A stretch of 64,000 bases of DNA, taken from positions 3,498,001 through 3,562,000 of the forward strand of contig NZ_CP083388.1 in assembly GCF_020042285.1 (NCBI RefSeq), read 5' to 3'. A program made the position numbers and the translations under genes. Position 1 is the first letter of the stretch, and each line of letters begins with the position of its first letter. This document shows, piece by piece, positions 7,923-17,705 of the stretch. The notes below the pieces were generated by a model, which had not been told where the DNA came from, ran no database searches, and was given only the letters and a program-made list of their open reading frames with translations. Origin of the DNA: Ferruginibacter albus. Lineage in GTDB: Bacteria > Bacteroidota > Bacteroidia > Chitinophagales > Chitinophagaceae.

Positions 7923-10900
7923 GTGTTAAATATCACCTTATTGTACCACCTTAAAACGCCTTTTTTCTTTCTTTATTTTTTATTGCCCTTCTTTTCCTTT
8001 GCGCAGGTACAAATTGATTCTATTAAAACAACCATAAGCGATTGCGCAAATAATGGAAGCGTTACCATATACGCAAAAGGCACCACCGGGAACTTATTTT
8101 ACAGCATTATTGCCGGTCCGGTAACACAGCCTGCACAGGTAAGCAATATATTCAATTCGCTTCCCCCGGGTACTAATTATATTGTAGGCGTATCCGATGG
8201 CATTAATAATTCTATACAAAATTTTACTATAACCGGCAGCTATACATCTCCTGATTTTACTGCTATAAGTACTTCGCCTTATTGTACCGGCGGTAATGAT
8301 GGACGAATAATTGGCAACAGGGATGCAGGCACCGGGAAGCCTCCTTATACCTGGCAATTGATCGCTCCTGTTACATCCGCACAACAAGTAAGCGATACAT
8401 TTCCCAATCTTTCGGCAGGCAATTATACAGTAAGACTTACGGATGGCTGTGGCAGCTTTAGAACCGGCGTTGTCACCATTTCGAATCCTGCTACAACATT
8501 TAATTTTTATGGACCTCCTCAAGTAGAGGGGGTAGGATGTGATTCAATATCCGTTTATACAACCTTACAATTTGATCCTGCTTCGCTAAGGCCTCCTTTT
8601 AGTTTTAAATATCAAACTAAAAACGGCACTTATACTCCCGCTGCAAGTGCAACAACAATTGATAGCAGCAATGTAAACAGCGGTTATATTTATATTTCGC
8701 ACATTGTACCCGGACTAACATACGGAGATACTTTTAATATTGCTATTTACAATGCCTGCAGAGATAGCCAGCGATTGAGCTATTATGTGTTGCCTTATAT
8801 TTTTGCTCCTTATTACAGTTTTGATAGCTGTGGTATTAATGCATATGCTTTGTATAGTTATTACGACAATTATAATTATTACCAGGGACTTAAAACTCCC
8901 GTTACTTATTCTTATACTGATTCAGCGACCAATGCGGTGGTAGATGCCGGCGTTCTTAAAAGCGATACAGCCGTTTTTCCATACCATCAGATCACACGAA
9001 TAATATCTATAACTCCGGCACTTGTACAGGGCAGAACCTATAAACTAACGGTAAGGGATGGTTGTGGAAAACTGTTTGAGCAGAATTATACAATACCCTT
9101 TATAGCTCAACCGGCGATCATTGAAAAAGTAATTCTTTACAGTTCCTGCATAGATTCTACCGTTGGCACTTATCGGATTCATGCTGTAGGTTTTGGAGGA
9201 AGCGCCAAACTCATTTTACTTTCAGGACCTGCAAGTCTGGGAAGCACTAAGCTGGGCTTTTCTTATTCGGATATCTATAGTTACCCGGATACAATACCTG
9301 CCCCCGAATATATCTTTTTGGATAAGCTGGCAATAGGAACATATCAATATAAAATTATTGATACCTGTGGGCATGAAATTGCTGATTCTATAGTTATTGA
9401 CAGTTCAATGGTTACCAGCTTGAGTAGAAGTGTTTCTTATAAAAAAGGTTGTTTAGGGCGCAACCAGATCTATTACTCGTTATCCAACGGTGGTTATTTT
9501 GATGGTGTTAATTTTCATTACGTAGGAGGAGCGGACGGCAATATAACCGTCAAAAATCTTCAAACCGGCGCAATAATGAAAAATTCAAAATTGAATGACC
9601 AATTTGGAGTTTTTGATTCTGCTTTAAATATTCCGTCGGGGAAATATGAGATAACATACAATTTTATGCAAGGAGGCTATGGAACACCAATGAATGATTC
9701 CATTACGAATTGCTGGACGATCAAAGACACAATTACGATCCCGCCTTATCAAACACCTACTATCAAAACCGGTAATTATTTAAAATGCCAAAACGGTATT
9801 AATATAGAATTACTGCCGGATAGTACTAAAGGGGTAGCGCCTTATCAATATGAGATCATTGCCGGCCCGCAAACTTTTCCTGAACAGGCATCTAATGTGT
9901 TCTCGGTTGCACAAGGCGGCATATATACAGCACGTATTTTTGATGTGTGCGGCAATGCTTCCACGGCGCAAATAACTATTACTCCTGTTGCATTTCCTCC
10001 AACCGGCACCATAGCCCCAAGCTGTAATAGTTCAAAATTATTTTATGGCTCGTCTGCTTATTTTTCTTATCAATGGACAACGCCCAACGGCGATATTTAT
10101 GATGGTGATACACTTACAATAAGTCCTATTACACCTGCGGATACAGGCTTTTATTATGTTCGTAAGATCACCAATATTAATGGCTGTGCAGATACGTCTT
10201 ACACATCTCATCATTTATCGTTGGTTGCTTCGGTTACGCAAACCATTCCTTTTTGCAAAGGAACCGATGTACACGTAGGAACGCATACCTATAATACACC
10301 CGGTATTTATGTTGATACGTTATCTAGAGTAAATACATTGGGATGTGATAGTGTGGTTACTACCTATTTATTGGTACTGCCTCAAAAAAAAGATACCAAT
10401 AACGTTGGTATTTGCAGAGGCGGCAGTGTAAAGGTTGGGGCTAACGTGTATTCTGTTCCCGGCATATATGTAGATTCTGTTCAAAATGCGTATGGCTGTT
10501 TCGACCTCATTTATACCAACCTGTTCATACAGCAATCAATTGACACCTTCACTATTAGCATATGCCATCATGATAGTATTCAAGTTGGCACGCATGTTTA
10601 TACTGCTCCCGGAACATATGCTGATACGCTTACATCTTACAAAGGATGCGATAGTGTTATTGTATTAAAGATTAAGCAGGCACCGATAGATGTAATCATT
10701 TCTGACGTAGTATCATATCGAACTATTTGCCAGGGCGACACTATCAGGGTTTTAAATGGCAATAAAAAGTATTTTGAGGCAGGCGTTTACCAGGATACAA
10801 CTTACATCAATAGTCCCGGCGATTGTATAGATTATATTTTTACAGTAAATATTACTGTTTCTGCTTACAAAAAAGATTCGATCACAAAAAGGCTTTGTGC

Positions 10901-12146
10901 CGGACAAAGCTTTACGGTTGGCACACACACTTATAGTACAACAGGTATTTATAGAGATACGTTAACTACAACAAGCTGCGATAGTATAGTAACGTTAAAC
11001 CTTACAATAGATGCATACAAGCGGGATTCTGTAACGCAAAATATCTGTAGCGGACAAAGCTTTTCGTTTAATGGAAAAGTTTATGGTCAAACGGGTGTTT
11101 ACAGAGATACGCTTTCTACATCAACCTGTGATAGCATTGCAATACTGAATCTTATAGTGGGTGGTTATAAAAAAGATTCTGTTACGCAAAGCATTTGTGC
11201 AGGACAAAGTTTTTCTTTTAATGGAAACAGTTATACAAAAACAGGCATTTACAGAGATACACTTTCAACCTCTACCTGTGATAGCATTGCAATACTGAAT
11301 CTTATAGTGGGTGGTTATAAAAAAGATTCTATTACACAAAGCATTTGTGCAGGACAAAGTTTTTCTTTTAATGGAACCAGCTATACAAAAGCCGGCATTT
11401 ATAGAGATACACTTTCAACCTCTACCTGCGATAGTATTGCCGTACTAAATCTTATTGTTACAAATTATAAAAAGGATTCCATTACAAGATCGGTTTGTGC
11501 TGAAGAAAGTTATACATTTAACGGAAATGTATACACGCAAACAGGCATTTACCGCGATACATTTCCTGCGGCTCCCTGCGACAGCATCTCCATTCTTAAT
11601 TTAACCATACTGCCCCAAGCATTTGTTGACATTATTCCCAGTGCTTTAAATGTAGATAGGAACGATACGATACAATTAAATGTAACACCTGCAGCCCGCT
11701 CTTATTTATGGACTGCCACCAATGCATTAATAAGCAATACCGGCATTAAAAATCCTTTTGCAACAATACCATCTTCTTCATGGATCTACGTTAAAACTGC
11801 CAGTACCATTGGTTCCTGTATTGCTGTTGATTCTGTTTTTATTACGGTCAATGATTCTGTACGCTGTAACGATAGTTACATTTACTTACCCAATGCATTT
11901 ACTCCCAATGGAGATGGGTTAAATGATCTGTTCAGAATTCAATATAAAAATATCACACTAAAAGAGTTTCAGATATTCAATCGTTGGGGTGAACGGGTTT
12001 TTAAAACCTCTAACATTAAAGAAGCCTGGGATGGAAAACATAAGGGTGAAATTACCGCAGGTAATTATGTGTATTGGGTGTCTTATCATTCACGCTGCGA
12101 CAATAACATAAAGCTTCTTAAAGGGAATATTATATTGATACGATAG
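7923..12146 (+). CDS. Large secreted repeat protein, T9SS type B sorting domain
   Basis: A 1407-residue surface or secreted protein. The GTG start precedes a clear signal peptide (hydrophobic to about residue 27, ending SFAQ). The N-terminal half has SprB-like modules (for example GNYTVRLTDGCG and a related DVCG module near residue 680). From about residue 775 there are nine related 45-50 residue modules of the form C-x-G-x-S-F-x-NG-x-Y-x-TGIYRDTL-x-CDSI-x-LNL; five of them (981-1230) are 50 residues long and encoded by consecutive 150-bp units. The last about 85 residues are the gliding-motility-associated C-terminal domain (LPNAFTPNGDGLNDLF, FQIFNRWGERVF, W-DG, G-YVYWV), which directs export and surface attachment by the type IX secretion system. 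Likely an adhesin-type protein; the ligand is unknown. Confidence 0.93.
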   Translation: MLNITLLYHLKTPFFFLYFLLPFFSFAQVQIDSIKTTISDCANNGSVTIYAKGTTGNLFYSIIAGPVTQPAQVSNIFNSLPPGTNYIVGVSDGINNSIQNFTITGSYTSPDFTAISTSPYCTGGNDGRIIGNRDAGTGKPPYTWQLIAPVTSAQQVSDTFPNLSAGNYTVRLTDGCGSFRTGVVTISNPATTFNFYGPPQVEGVGCDSISVYTTLQFDPASLRPPFSFKYQTKNGTYTPAASATTIDSSNVNSGYIYISHIVPGLTYGDTFNIAIYNACRDSQRLSYYVLPYIFAPYYSFDSCGINAYALYSYYDNYNYYQGLKTPVTYSYTDSATNAVVDAGVLKSDTAVFPYHQITRIISITPALVQGRTYKLTVRDGCGKLFEQNYTIPFIAQPAIIEKVILYSSCIDSTVGTYRIHAVGFGGSAKLILLSGPASLGSTKLGFSYSDIYSYPDTIPAPEYIFLDKLAIGTYQYKIIDTCGHEIADSIVIDSSMVTSLSRSVSYKKGCLGRNQIYYSLSNGGYFDGVNFHYVGGADGNITVKNLQTGAIMKNSKLNDQFGVFDSALNIPSGKYEITYNFMQGGYGTPMNDSITNCWTIKDTITIPPYQTPTIKTGNYLKCQNGINIELLPDSTKGVAPYQYEIIAGPQTFPEQASNVFSVAQGGIYTARIFDVCGNASTAQITITPVAFPPTGTIAPSCNSSKLFYGSSAYFSYQWTTPNGDIYDGDTLTISPITPADTGFYYVRKITNINGCADTSYTSHHLSLVASVTQTIPFCKGTDVHVGTHTYNTPGIYVDTLSRVNTLGCDSVVTTYLLVLPQKKDTNNVGICRGGSVKVGANVYSVPGIYVDSVQNAYGCFDLIYTNLFIQQSIDTFTISICHHDSIQVGTHVYTAPGTYADTLTSYKGCDSVIVLKIKQAPIDVIISDVVSYRTICQGDTIRVLNGNKKYFEAGVYQDTTYINSPGDCIDYIFTVNITVSAYKKDSITKRLCAGQSFTVGTHTYSTTGIYRDTLTTTSCDSIVTLNLTIDAYKRDSVTQNICSGQSFSFNGKVYGQTGVYRDTLSTSTCDSIAILNLIVGGYKKDSVTQSICAGQSFSFNGNSYTKTGIYRDTLSTSTCDSIAILNLIVGGYKKDSITQSICAGQSFSFNGTSYTKAGIYRDTLSTSTCDSIAVLNLIVTNYKKDSITRSVCAEESYTFNGNVYTQTGIYRDTFPAAPCDSISILNLTILPQAFVDIIPSALNVDRNDTIQLNVTPAARSYLWTATNALISNTGIKNPFATIPSSSWIYVKTASTIGSCIAVDSVFITVNDSVRCNDSYIYLPNAFTPNGDGLNDLFRIQYKNITLKEFQIFNRWGERVFKTSNIKEAWDGKHKGEITAGNYVYWVSYHSRCDNNIKLLKGNIILIR
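10863..11612 (+). repeat. Five tandem 150-bp coding repeats
   Basis: Units start at 10863, 11013, 11163, 11313 and 11463, each exactly 150 bp and in frame. Units 3 and 4 are nearly identical at the nucleotide level, implying recent duplication or gene conversion. They encode the TGIYRDTL/CDSI modules of the type B sorting-domain protein. Confidence 0.9.
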
Positions 12147-12195
12147 GCTCTGGTCATTTGTTAATGCTCTTGCCGTTTGGATTTATATCTTAATT

Positions 12196-13950
12196 TTGAA
12201 TTCAAACCCACTAACATTGAATTTCTACTATTCCAACTTACTAAGAAAGGTCTTTACTTGTTGCCTTGTTACCTTAATACCTTGCTATCTCTCTGCCCAA
12301 ATCTTTCCTGCCAAAAATTACCCGCAGGGATATTTTCGCTGGCCATTAAATATTCCACCGGCTATTGTTGCCAACTTTGGAGAACTTCGTCCTAATCATT
12401 ATCACATGGGGTTGGATTGCAGAACCAATGCACAGCAAAACTTGCCTGTTTATGCCACTGCAGATGGTTACATTGCCAAGGTAACCATTGATGCTACCGG
12501 CTTTGGAAGATCTATCCGCATTAATCATCCTAATGGGCTAACTACTTTATATGCACACTTGAATGATTTTAACCCTGCATTGGAAAAATATGTAACCGAA
12601 CAACAATACAAAAGAGAGACATGGAAAATTGAGATAGATATTCCGGCTAATTTATTTCCTGTAAAAAAAGGAGACTTTATTGCCTACAGCGGCAGCACCG
12701 GTGGATCTCAAGGTCCGCATGTACATTTTGAGATAAGAGATACTAAAACAGACAAAGTATTGAATCCTTTTTTATTTGGCATGCCGATACCCGATGGTGT
12801 ACCACCAATTATTCATCGCTTGTGTATGTACAACAGAAACAAAAGTGTGTATGAGCAATCCCCACGATTCATTACTATAACAAAAGCCGGCGGCATTTAT
12901 ACGGCACCGCTGGTAATAGCCAACAGCAGTAAAGTAAGTTTTGCTATTTCAGCAACGGATTCGCATACCGGTTCAACAAATCCTAATGGAATTTACCAGG
13001 CGGTTATATATGATAATGATGAGCCACTTTCCGGTTTTCAATTAGACAGCATTGATTATAGCGAAACACGCTATGTAAATGCACAAATAGATTATAAGCT
13101 GAAAACCAATGGCGGCCCTTTTGTACAACATCTATCAAGGTTGCCGGGTTATCCTGAAGGTGTTTACAAAGATATTAATGGCACAGGTGTTATTAATTTG
13201 AATGATGACGAAGTGCATCATATAAAAATTGAAGTAAAGGATGTGAATGGTAATACTTCTATTTTAAAATTTGATGTAAAGCGTGGCGAAGGAGTTGTTG
13301 AAAGTAAAGGTAATGCTGCGTATCAATCAAAAGAATTTGTGCCGGGCTTTGTAAATGTTTTTGAAAATAATGACATCAGCTTTTACATGCCGGAGAATTG
13401 TTTGTATGATTCTATCCCGTTTCATTTTAGTGAATTAGCTGCTGTAAGCCCGAACGCCGCATCGCCACAATTTCAATTAGAATATGGTTATGTGCCGGTG
13501 CATGATACGTTTATGGTAAAAATCAAACCAACTATTACTGTTGCCAATAAAGATAAAATAGTGATGCGGTGTGCATGGGGCGGTAAAGAAAGTTTTCAGA
13601 AAGCAGCATACGAGAATGGTTGGTATAAAGCAGGTTTTAGGGATTTTGGTTATTATCAATTACTGGTAGATAATACACCCCCTACTATTACACCGATCGG
13701 TTTTTATAATGGGATGAATTGCAGAGGACGCGGCAGTATCATGTTTTCTGTAAGAGATAACAGCAGTATTAAAAATGTGACCTTTAGAGCTGAATTGGAT
13801 GGTAAATGGTTGCGGTTTACCAATGATAAGAACGCTGCTTTTATTTATAAGTTCGATTATCATTGTGCATCAGGGGTGCATGAATTAAAAATTATTGCAA
13901 CAGATTGTGTAGGCAATGTTGCGGAGAAAGTATATAATTTTACCAGGTAG
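12196..13950 (+). CDS. Secreted M23 family metallopeptidase
   Basis: A 584-residue exported LytM-type endopeptidase predicted to cut peptidoglycan cross-bridges. A signal peptide spans about residues 1-35 (CCLVTLIPCYLSAQ). The M23 zinc motifs are HYHMGLD (H70, D74) and HVHFEI (H175-x-H177), set in a beta-rich domain of residues 50-195 with a long insertion before the second motif. The remaining about 390 residues are beta-sandwich-like modules of unknown role (a VDNTPP segment near 495 suggests an Ig-like fold). The only initiators near the signal peptide are TTG codons; the one at 12196 is used here and the exact start is uncertain. First gene of a tight plus-strand run with bcp and the HExxH gene. 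Confidence 0.9.
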   Translation: MNSNPLTLNFYYSNLLRKVFTCCLVTLIPCYLSAQIFPAKNYPQGYFRWPLNIPPAIVANFGELRPNHYHMGLDCRTNAQQNLPVYATADGYIAKVTIDATGFGRSIRINHPNGLTTLYAHLNDFNPALEKYVTEQQYKRETWKIEIDIPANLFPVKKGDFIAYSGSTGGSQGPHVHFEIRDTKTDKVLNPFLFGMPIPDGVPPIIHRLCMYNRNKSVYEQSPRFITITKAGGIYTAPLVIANSSKVSFAISATDSHTGSTNPNGIYQAVIYDNDEPLSGFQLDSIDYSETRYVNAQIDYKLKTNGGPFVQHLSRLPGYPEGVYKDINGTGVINLNDDEVHHIKIEVKDVNGNTSILKFDVKRGEGVVESKGNAAYQSKEFVPGFVNVFENNDISFYMPENCLYDSIPFHFSELAAVSPNAASPQFQLEYGYVPVHDTFMVKIKPTITVANKDKIVMRCAWGGKESFQKAAYENGWYKAGFRDFGYYQLLVDNTPPTITPIGFYNGMNCRGRGSIMFSVRDNSSIKNVTFRAELDGKWLRFTNDKNAAFIYKFDYHCASGVHELKIIATDCVGNVAEKVYNFTR

Positions 13951-14012
13951 TGAAAGGAAAACTCAATATTAAATTTTATAAATTCATTGACAGCTTAATC
14001 AGCGGTATTAAT

Positions 14013-14510
14013 ATGGAACAGCATAAAACAAGTTTAAAAGAAAATAGCAAAGCACCTGCCTTTACAGGTAAAGATCAAAACGGGAATACTATTTCGTTAA
14101 AAGATTTTGAAGGAAAAAAAGTGGTCATCTATTTTTATCCCGAAGACGATACGCCTACCTGTACTGTACAGGCTTGCAACTTTCGTGATAACTATAGCTT
14201 ACTGAAAAAGAATGGCATCGTGGTATTAGGTATTAGTCCTGATGAAGAAAAAAAGCATAAAAAATTTGAAGCCAAGTACGATCTGCCTTTTACATTGATT
14301 GCAGATCCGGATCATAAAATAATTGATAAGTATGATGTGTGGGGGCAAAAGCAATTATTCGGAAGAGAATACATGGGGCTGGTACGTACTACGTTTTTGA
14401 TCGACGAAAAAGGAACGATCCGAAAAATATTTTTACGCCCTAACAGCAAAGAGCATACAGAAGAGATCATGGAGGCATGGAAAGAAATTGATCAATCAAA
14501 ATCCAAATAA
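14013..14510 (+). CDS. bcp: Thioredoxin-dependent thiol peroxidase (Bcp/PrxQ)
   Basis: A 165-residue peroxiredoxin of the Bcp/PrxQ class that reduces hydrogen peroxide and organic hydroperoxides. The motif DDTPTCTVQAC gives the peroxidatic cysteine C50 and the resolving cysteine C55 in the CX4C arrangement of atypical 2-Cys PrxQ proteins; conserved FYP (41-43) and GREYMG/R-TFLID segments follow. The frame extends upstream to a GTG at 13950 overlapping the peptidase stop, but the family begins near the ATG at 14013 (MEQHK...), which I chose. Typical length is about 155 residues. Cytosolic; co-directional with neighbours. Confidence 0.93.
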   Translation: MEQHKTSLKENSKAPAFTGKDQNGNTISLKDFEGKKVVIYFYPEDDTPTCTVQACNFRDNYSLLKKNGIVVLGISPDEEKKHKKFEAKYDLPFTLIADPDHKIIDKYDVWGQKQLFGREYMGLVRTTFLIDEKGTIRKIFLRPNSKEHTEEIMEAWKEIDQSKSK

Positions 14511-14817
14511 CAATTTCCAGATTGTGGAGAATGTTACCATCAAAGAAAATTCATGGATCGCAAAGTTGGCGGCAAAGCGATTGAAAGTTTCTAAAGTGGC
14601 AATTGTAATTGGTAAAAAGATCCATCTCTATAATACTACTCAGCAAGAATTTTTAACAGACATCAAATGGGTAAGGCACGAATTGTGTCATGTGCAGCAG
14701 TTTAAGCAGCATGGCTTCTTTATATTCATCATTAAATACTTATTAGAAAACTTTCGCAAAGGCTATTATAATAATAAATTTGAAGTAGAAGCCAGGGCGG
14801 CAGAAAATGATCAGTGA
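14488..14817 (+). CDS. Small HExxH-motif protein (DUF4157-like)
   Basis: A 109-residue protein whose only recognisable motif is HELCH (H64-E65-x-x-H68) followed by QQF and a hydrophobic FFIFIIKYLL segment and a glutamate-containing EVEARAAEND end, the layout of minimal zinc-metallopeptidase-like DUF4157 domains (HExxH plus downstream E). It overlaps the bcp 3' end by 23 nt if the TTG at 14488 is used; a GTG at 14524 is the alternative. The overlap suggests translational coupling. No signal peptide. Whether it is an active protease is unknown. Confidence 0.65.
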   Translation: MINQNPNNNFQIVENVTIKENSWIAKLAAKRLKVSKVAIVIGKKIHLYNTTQQEFLTDIKWVRHELCHVQQFKQHGFFIFIIKYLLENFRKGYYNNKFEVEARAAENDQ

Positions 14818-14820
14818 TAT

Positions 14821-14852
14821 AAAAAAGACCCCTGCACAATTAAGTGCAGAGG
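14821..14852 (-). terminator. Terminator of the PKD-repeat gene
   Basis: Minus-strand hairpin CTGCAC (14832-14837) / GTGCAG (14844-14849), extendable by GG/CC with a bulge, followed by a T-run complementary to 14821-14826. It lies 25 nt past the stop of the minus-strand PKD gene and just beyond the convergent HExxH gene. Confidence 0.75.
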
Positions 14853-14877
14853 CCATTATCCCCATTGTTATTCCTAC

Positions 14878-17595
14878 TTACAATTTTTGAAACTTGGCGT
14901 AACAAGTTTTGTTTCCATAGATCAATTTTATTGTATAGCTGCCCGCTGTTAAAGCATCTGTTTTTACCGTTACAACATTATTACCCGCAATACCCGGTTG
15001 ATTGCTTTGCGAAAGCAAAACACCCTGATCAGTATATAAATAGATATGAATGACTTCTGCTGAGGTTTGCTGCAGGTTGACACTTGCCGTTGTATGCACT
15101 GGATTCGGGTATGCATACAATTCGCAAGAAGATGCAATATTATCGATATGTATCGTGTTGCAATATTCTTTTACACAGCCATCCCCCACTGTAATATGCA
15201 GACAAACTCTATAGTAACCTGTATCTGTAAATGTATAGGTTGGATTATTTTGTTGAAGGGTTATTGGGGTCATAGCCGTGTTGGATAGGTCGGCGATCGT
15301 CCAGCTTTGTTGCGATACAGCTGCATTGGCTATCGTATAAAAATATATTTTGTTAGGCGTTGTTCCATCTTTATAATAATTGTAAGAAATTTTTACCGTA
15401 TCACAACTGAGCTGCGTTGTTACTGCAATTGTTTTACAGGTGGTAGCTGCACAACTGGTATTTTTAAATGCCGTTAAACAAGCAACATAATTTCCTGCTA
15501 TTGCATAACGATGCTTTGCCTGTGCCAATTGCAAACCTGCTCCATCGCCAAAAGTCCATGTGTATTGAATATTGCTGCCGATATAAGTCGGAGTGAAGTA
15601 ATAAGATTGTCTATCCGTAGAAAGATAGTTATAGGTAAATAATGATAGATTTTTACACTCAGGAATAAGGGTCGGAATAATTATCGAATCGCACTTATAG
15701 GCTACACAGGTATTGTTCGTTTGCATACGCAGGCAAACATAATACGTACCGGGGTTTGTATATGTGTGCGATGCATTCCATGATGTAGCAGAAGCGCCAT
15801 CGCCGAAATACCAGGTGACTGTTGCATTGGTTGTACTTACTACAGATGCATTGGTAAAATGTACTGTAGTTCCGGAATCTAGCTTCCAGGAATAGTTAGG
15901 TTGAATATTACAAGGAGTTATGATTGCAACTGTAATGTCTTTACAATATTCAGCAACACATGGAGCTGCGCCGGGTATTATTCTTTTTACATGAAGACAA
16001 ACATGATAGGTGCCTGCATTCGCAAAAGTATGCAGAGGATCCTTGTCATAAGAAGTAGTACCATCACCGAATGTCCAAATAGTGGAATCCATATTGGAAA
16101 TATTTCCAGTTACATTGGCAAACTGAATAACATTTGAATGTGTTGAATCTTTTATTGTGTTGGTATAATAAGCCTGCAAATTGCAAACACTTGTCGGGGC
16201 AATAATAATCGTTTTACAAATACTGGCAGCACAATAAGTAGTGTTTGAATTATACTTTTTAATGTACAGGCAAACGGTATATGTTCCGGGTTGACCAAAG
16301 CTGTGTTTAACACTTCTGTCGTGAGAGATTTTGCCATCACCCCAAACCCAGTAAGCGCTGTCTCCCGTAGCTAATGCAGGCGAAGTAATGGCAAAAGCAT
16401 ACGTATAGGGAATGGAAGAAGCGCTGTCCATTTTATAAGAATAATCTACAAGAAGATTACAAGGTGCAGAGATAGTAACTGTCCGGCAAAACTCGCTAAC
16501 GCAAGGAGCAGCGCCGGGCATTGATCTTTTTACATGTAAACAAACATTGTAAACACCTGCATTGGCAAATGTATGATTGGGATTTACATCATATGATGTA
16601 GTGCCATCACCGAAAGTCCATATGGTGGAATCGGTTGATAGAATGCCTACAGTTTTGTTTGTAAAATGTACAAGATTAAAATGGGATGTGTCTGTTGTTG
16701 ATGAAAAATTTGTCTTTAAATCACATGCAGGAACAGAAGCGACAGTTATGGTTTTGCAAAACTCACTAACACAAGGCGCTGCGCCTAAATTCATTCTTTT
16801 TTCAAGTAAACAAACATTGTAAGTGCCTCCGTTTATGAATAAATGACTTGGATCTCTATTGTAAGAAATGCTGCCATCACCAAATGTCCATATAGAAGAG
16901 TCGTTAGCTGACCAAACATTTGTAAAATTGAAAAAATGAAGAAGATTTGCTTTTGAAGTATCTATTGAATAAACAATATTAGCCTGCAAATCACAATTAA
17001 CTGTAACCTGTACCTGGAAGCTCATGCAAGTATCACTTCCACAGGAAGCGGCACTATCTCTTTTAACCAACAAACAAACTTTGTACAATCCCGATGTTGG
17101 ATAAACATGCGTAGCAGTAAAATCATTGGAAGTAGTACCATCGCCAAAATCCCAACGCACATAATGGATATCATTGGCAGTAGTAGATGTATTGGTAAAG
17201 TAAACTTTATTGGTTTGAACGGAATCTCTTTTATAAGTAAAAGAAGCTTTTAAATAACAAGGAGCATTATTAGGAATAAGCACCTCTTTTCTTATTGTAT
17301 CAGAACATACAATTTGTGTGGTTTTCATTCGGGTAACTATATGCACTACTACATATGTTCCATAGTTGTTATAAAAATGAGAAGGAGCAACTACATTTAC
17401 TGTATTGCTCCCGTCTCCAAAACTCCAGCTATGGTAAACAAATTGTGAATCATAATTAGCAACCGGTGTAAAACTTACATTATTGCCACTTAGCGTAAAG
17501 CCGAATTGCGCATTAGTGCAAGGGGCATTGGTTTGTGCAACGGCTCCGTAAAAAAACACAATAGCAAAAGCTATCAGCGTAAAGATCTTTTTCAT
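14878..17595 (-). CDS. PKD-repeat secreted protein, T9SS type A sorting domain
   Basis: A 905-residue exported protein. Residues 1-20 form a signal peptide (IAFAIVFFYGAVAQ). Eight canonical PKD modules follow, each with a W-x-FGDG motif and a C-terminal GxYxVCLxVKR strand; a ninth near residue 770 is degenerate (WTIADLS). Modules 4 and 6 are nearly identical in sequence (STIWTFGDGTTSYD, TFANAG-Y-VCLHVKR), suggesting duplication within the gene. The last about 80 residues (YAYPNPV, V-IYLYTDQGVLL, G-YTIKLIYGNKTCYAKFQK) are a Por secretion system type A sorting domain, predicted to be removed on export. Each PKD module contains paired cysteines. Probably an adhesive or structural extracellular protein; no catalytic domain was seen. 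Confidence 0.92.
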   Translation of the reverse strand: MKKIFTLIAFAIVFFYGAVAQTNAPCTNAQFGFTLSGNNVSFTPVANYDSQFVYHSWSFGDGSNTVNVVAPSHFYNNYGTYVVVHIVTRMKTTQIVCSDTIRKEVLIPNNAPCYLKASFTYKRDSVQTNKVYFTNTSTTANDIHYVRWDFGDGTTSNDFTATHVYPTSGLYKVCLLVKRDSAASCGSDTCMSFQVQVTVNCDLQANIVYSIDTSKANLLHFFNFTNVWSANDSSIWTFGDGSISYNRDPSHLFINGGTYNVCLLEKRMNLGAAPCVSEFCKTITVASVPACDLKTNFSSTTDTSHFNLVHFTNKTVGILSTDSTIWTFGDGTTSYDVNPNHTFANAGVYNVCLHVKRSMPGAAPCVSEFCRTVTISAPCNLLVDYSYKMDSASSIPYTYAFAITSPALATGDSAYWVWGDGKISHDRSVKHSFGQPGTYTVCLYIKKYNSNTTYCAASICKTIIIAPTSVCNLQAYYTNTIKDSTHSNVIQFANVTGNISNMDSTIWTFGDGTTSYDKDPLHTFANAGTYHVCLHVKRIIPGAAPCVAEYCKDITVAIITPCNIQPNYSWKLDSGTTVHFTNASVVSTTNATVTWYFGDGASATSWNASHTYTNPGTYYVCLRMQTNNTCVAYKCDSIIIPTLIPECKNLSLFTYNYLSTDRQSYYFTPTYIGSNIQYTWTFGDGAGLQLAQAKHRYAIAGNYVACLTAFKNTSCAATTCKTIAVTTQLSCDTVKISYNYYKDGTTPNKIYFYTIANAAVSQQSWTIADLSNTAMTPITLQQNNPTYTFTDTGYYRVCLHITVGDGCVKEYCNTIHIDNIASSCELYAYPNPVHTTASVNLQQTSAEVIHIYLYTDQGVLLSQSNQPGIAGNNVVTVKTDALTAGSYTIKLIYGNKTCYAKFQKL

Positions 17596-17623
17596 ACAAT
17601 CGTTTTGGGTTAAAGGTTTTTGA

Positions 17624-17657
17624 TATAATACGGGCTTAACACTGGGGTTGTATTATA
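17624..17657. repeat. Inverted repeat upstream of the PKD gene
   Basis: TATAATAC (17624-17631) and GTATTATA (17650-17657) are perfect inverted 8-mers separated by 18 nt, in the 110-bp gap between dacB and the PKD gene. No T-run, so an operator or chance AT-rich pairing rather than a terminator. Confidence 0.35.
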
Positions 17658-17705
17658 CAGATGCTTTACTAAAACGGAAATGTTGCCTGAAAAGAAAAAA
17701 ATTAT

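Noticed and set aside
8094..8522. Minus-strand 142-codon ORF in the type B sorting-domain gene
   Set aside because: Basic, low-complexity shadow of the secreted repeat protein with no recognisable domain.
12177..12395. 72-codon ORF overlapping the start of the M23 gene
   Set aside because: Begins with TTG in the wrong frame and covers the signal peptide region of the peptidase, which has clear family motifs.
13950..14012. GTG start for bcp overlapping the M23 stop
   Set aside because: The extra 21 residues are basic and unlike Bcp N-termini; the ATG at 14013 gives the usual distance to the catalytic cysteine.
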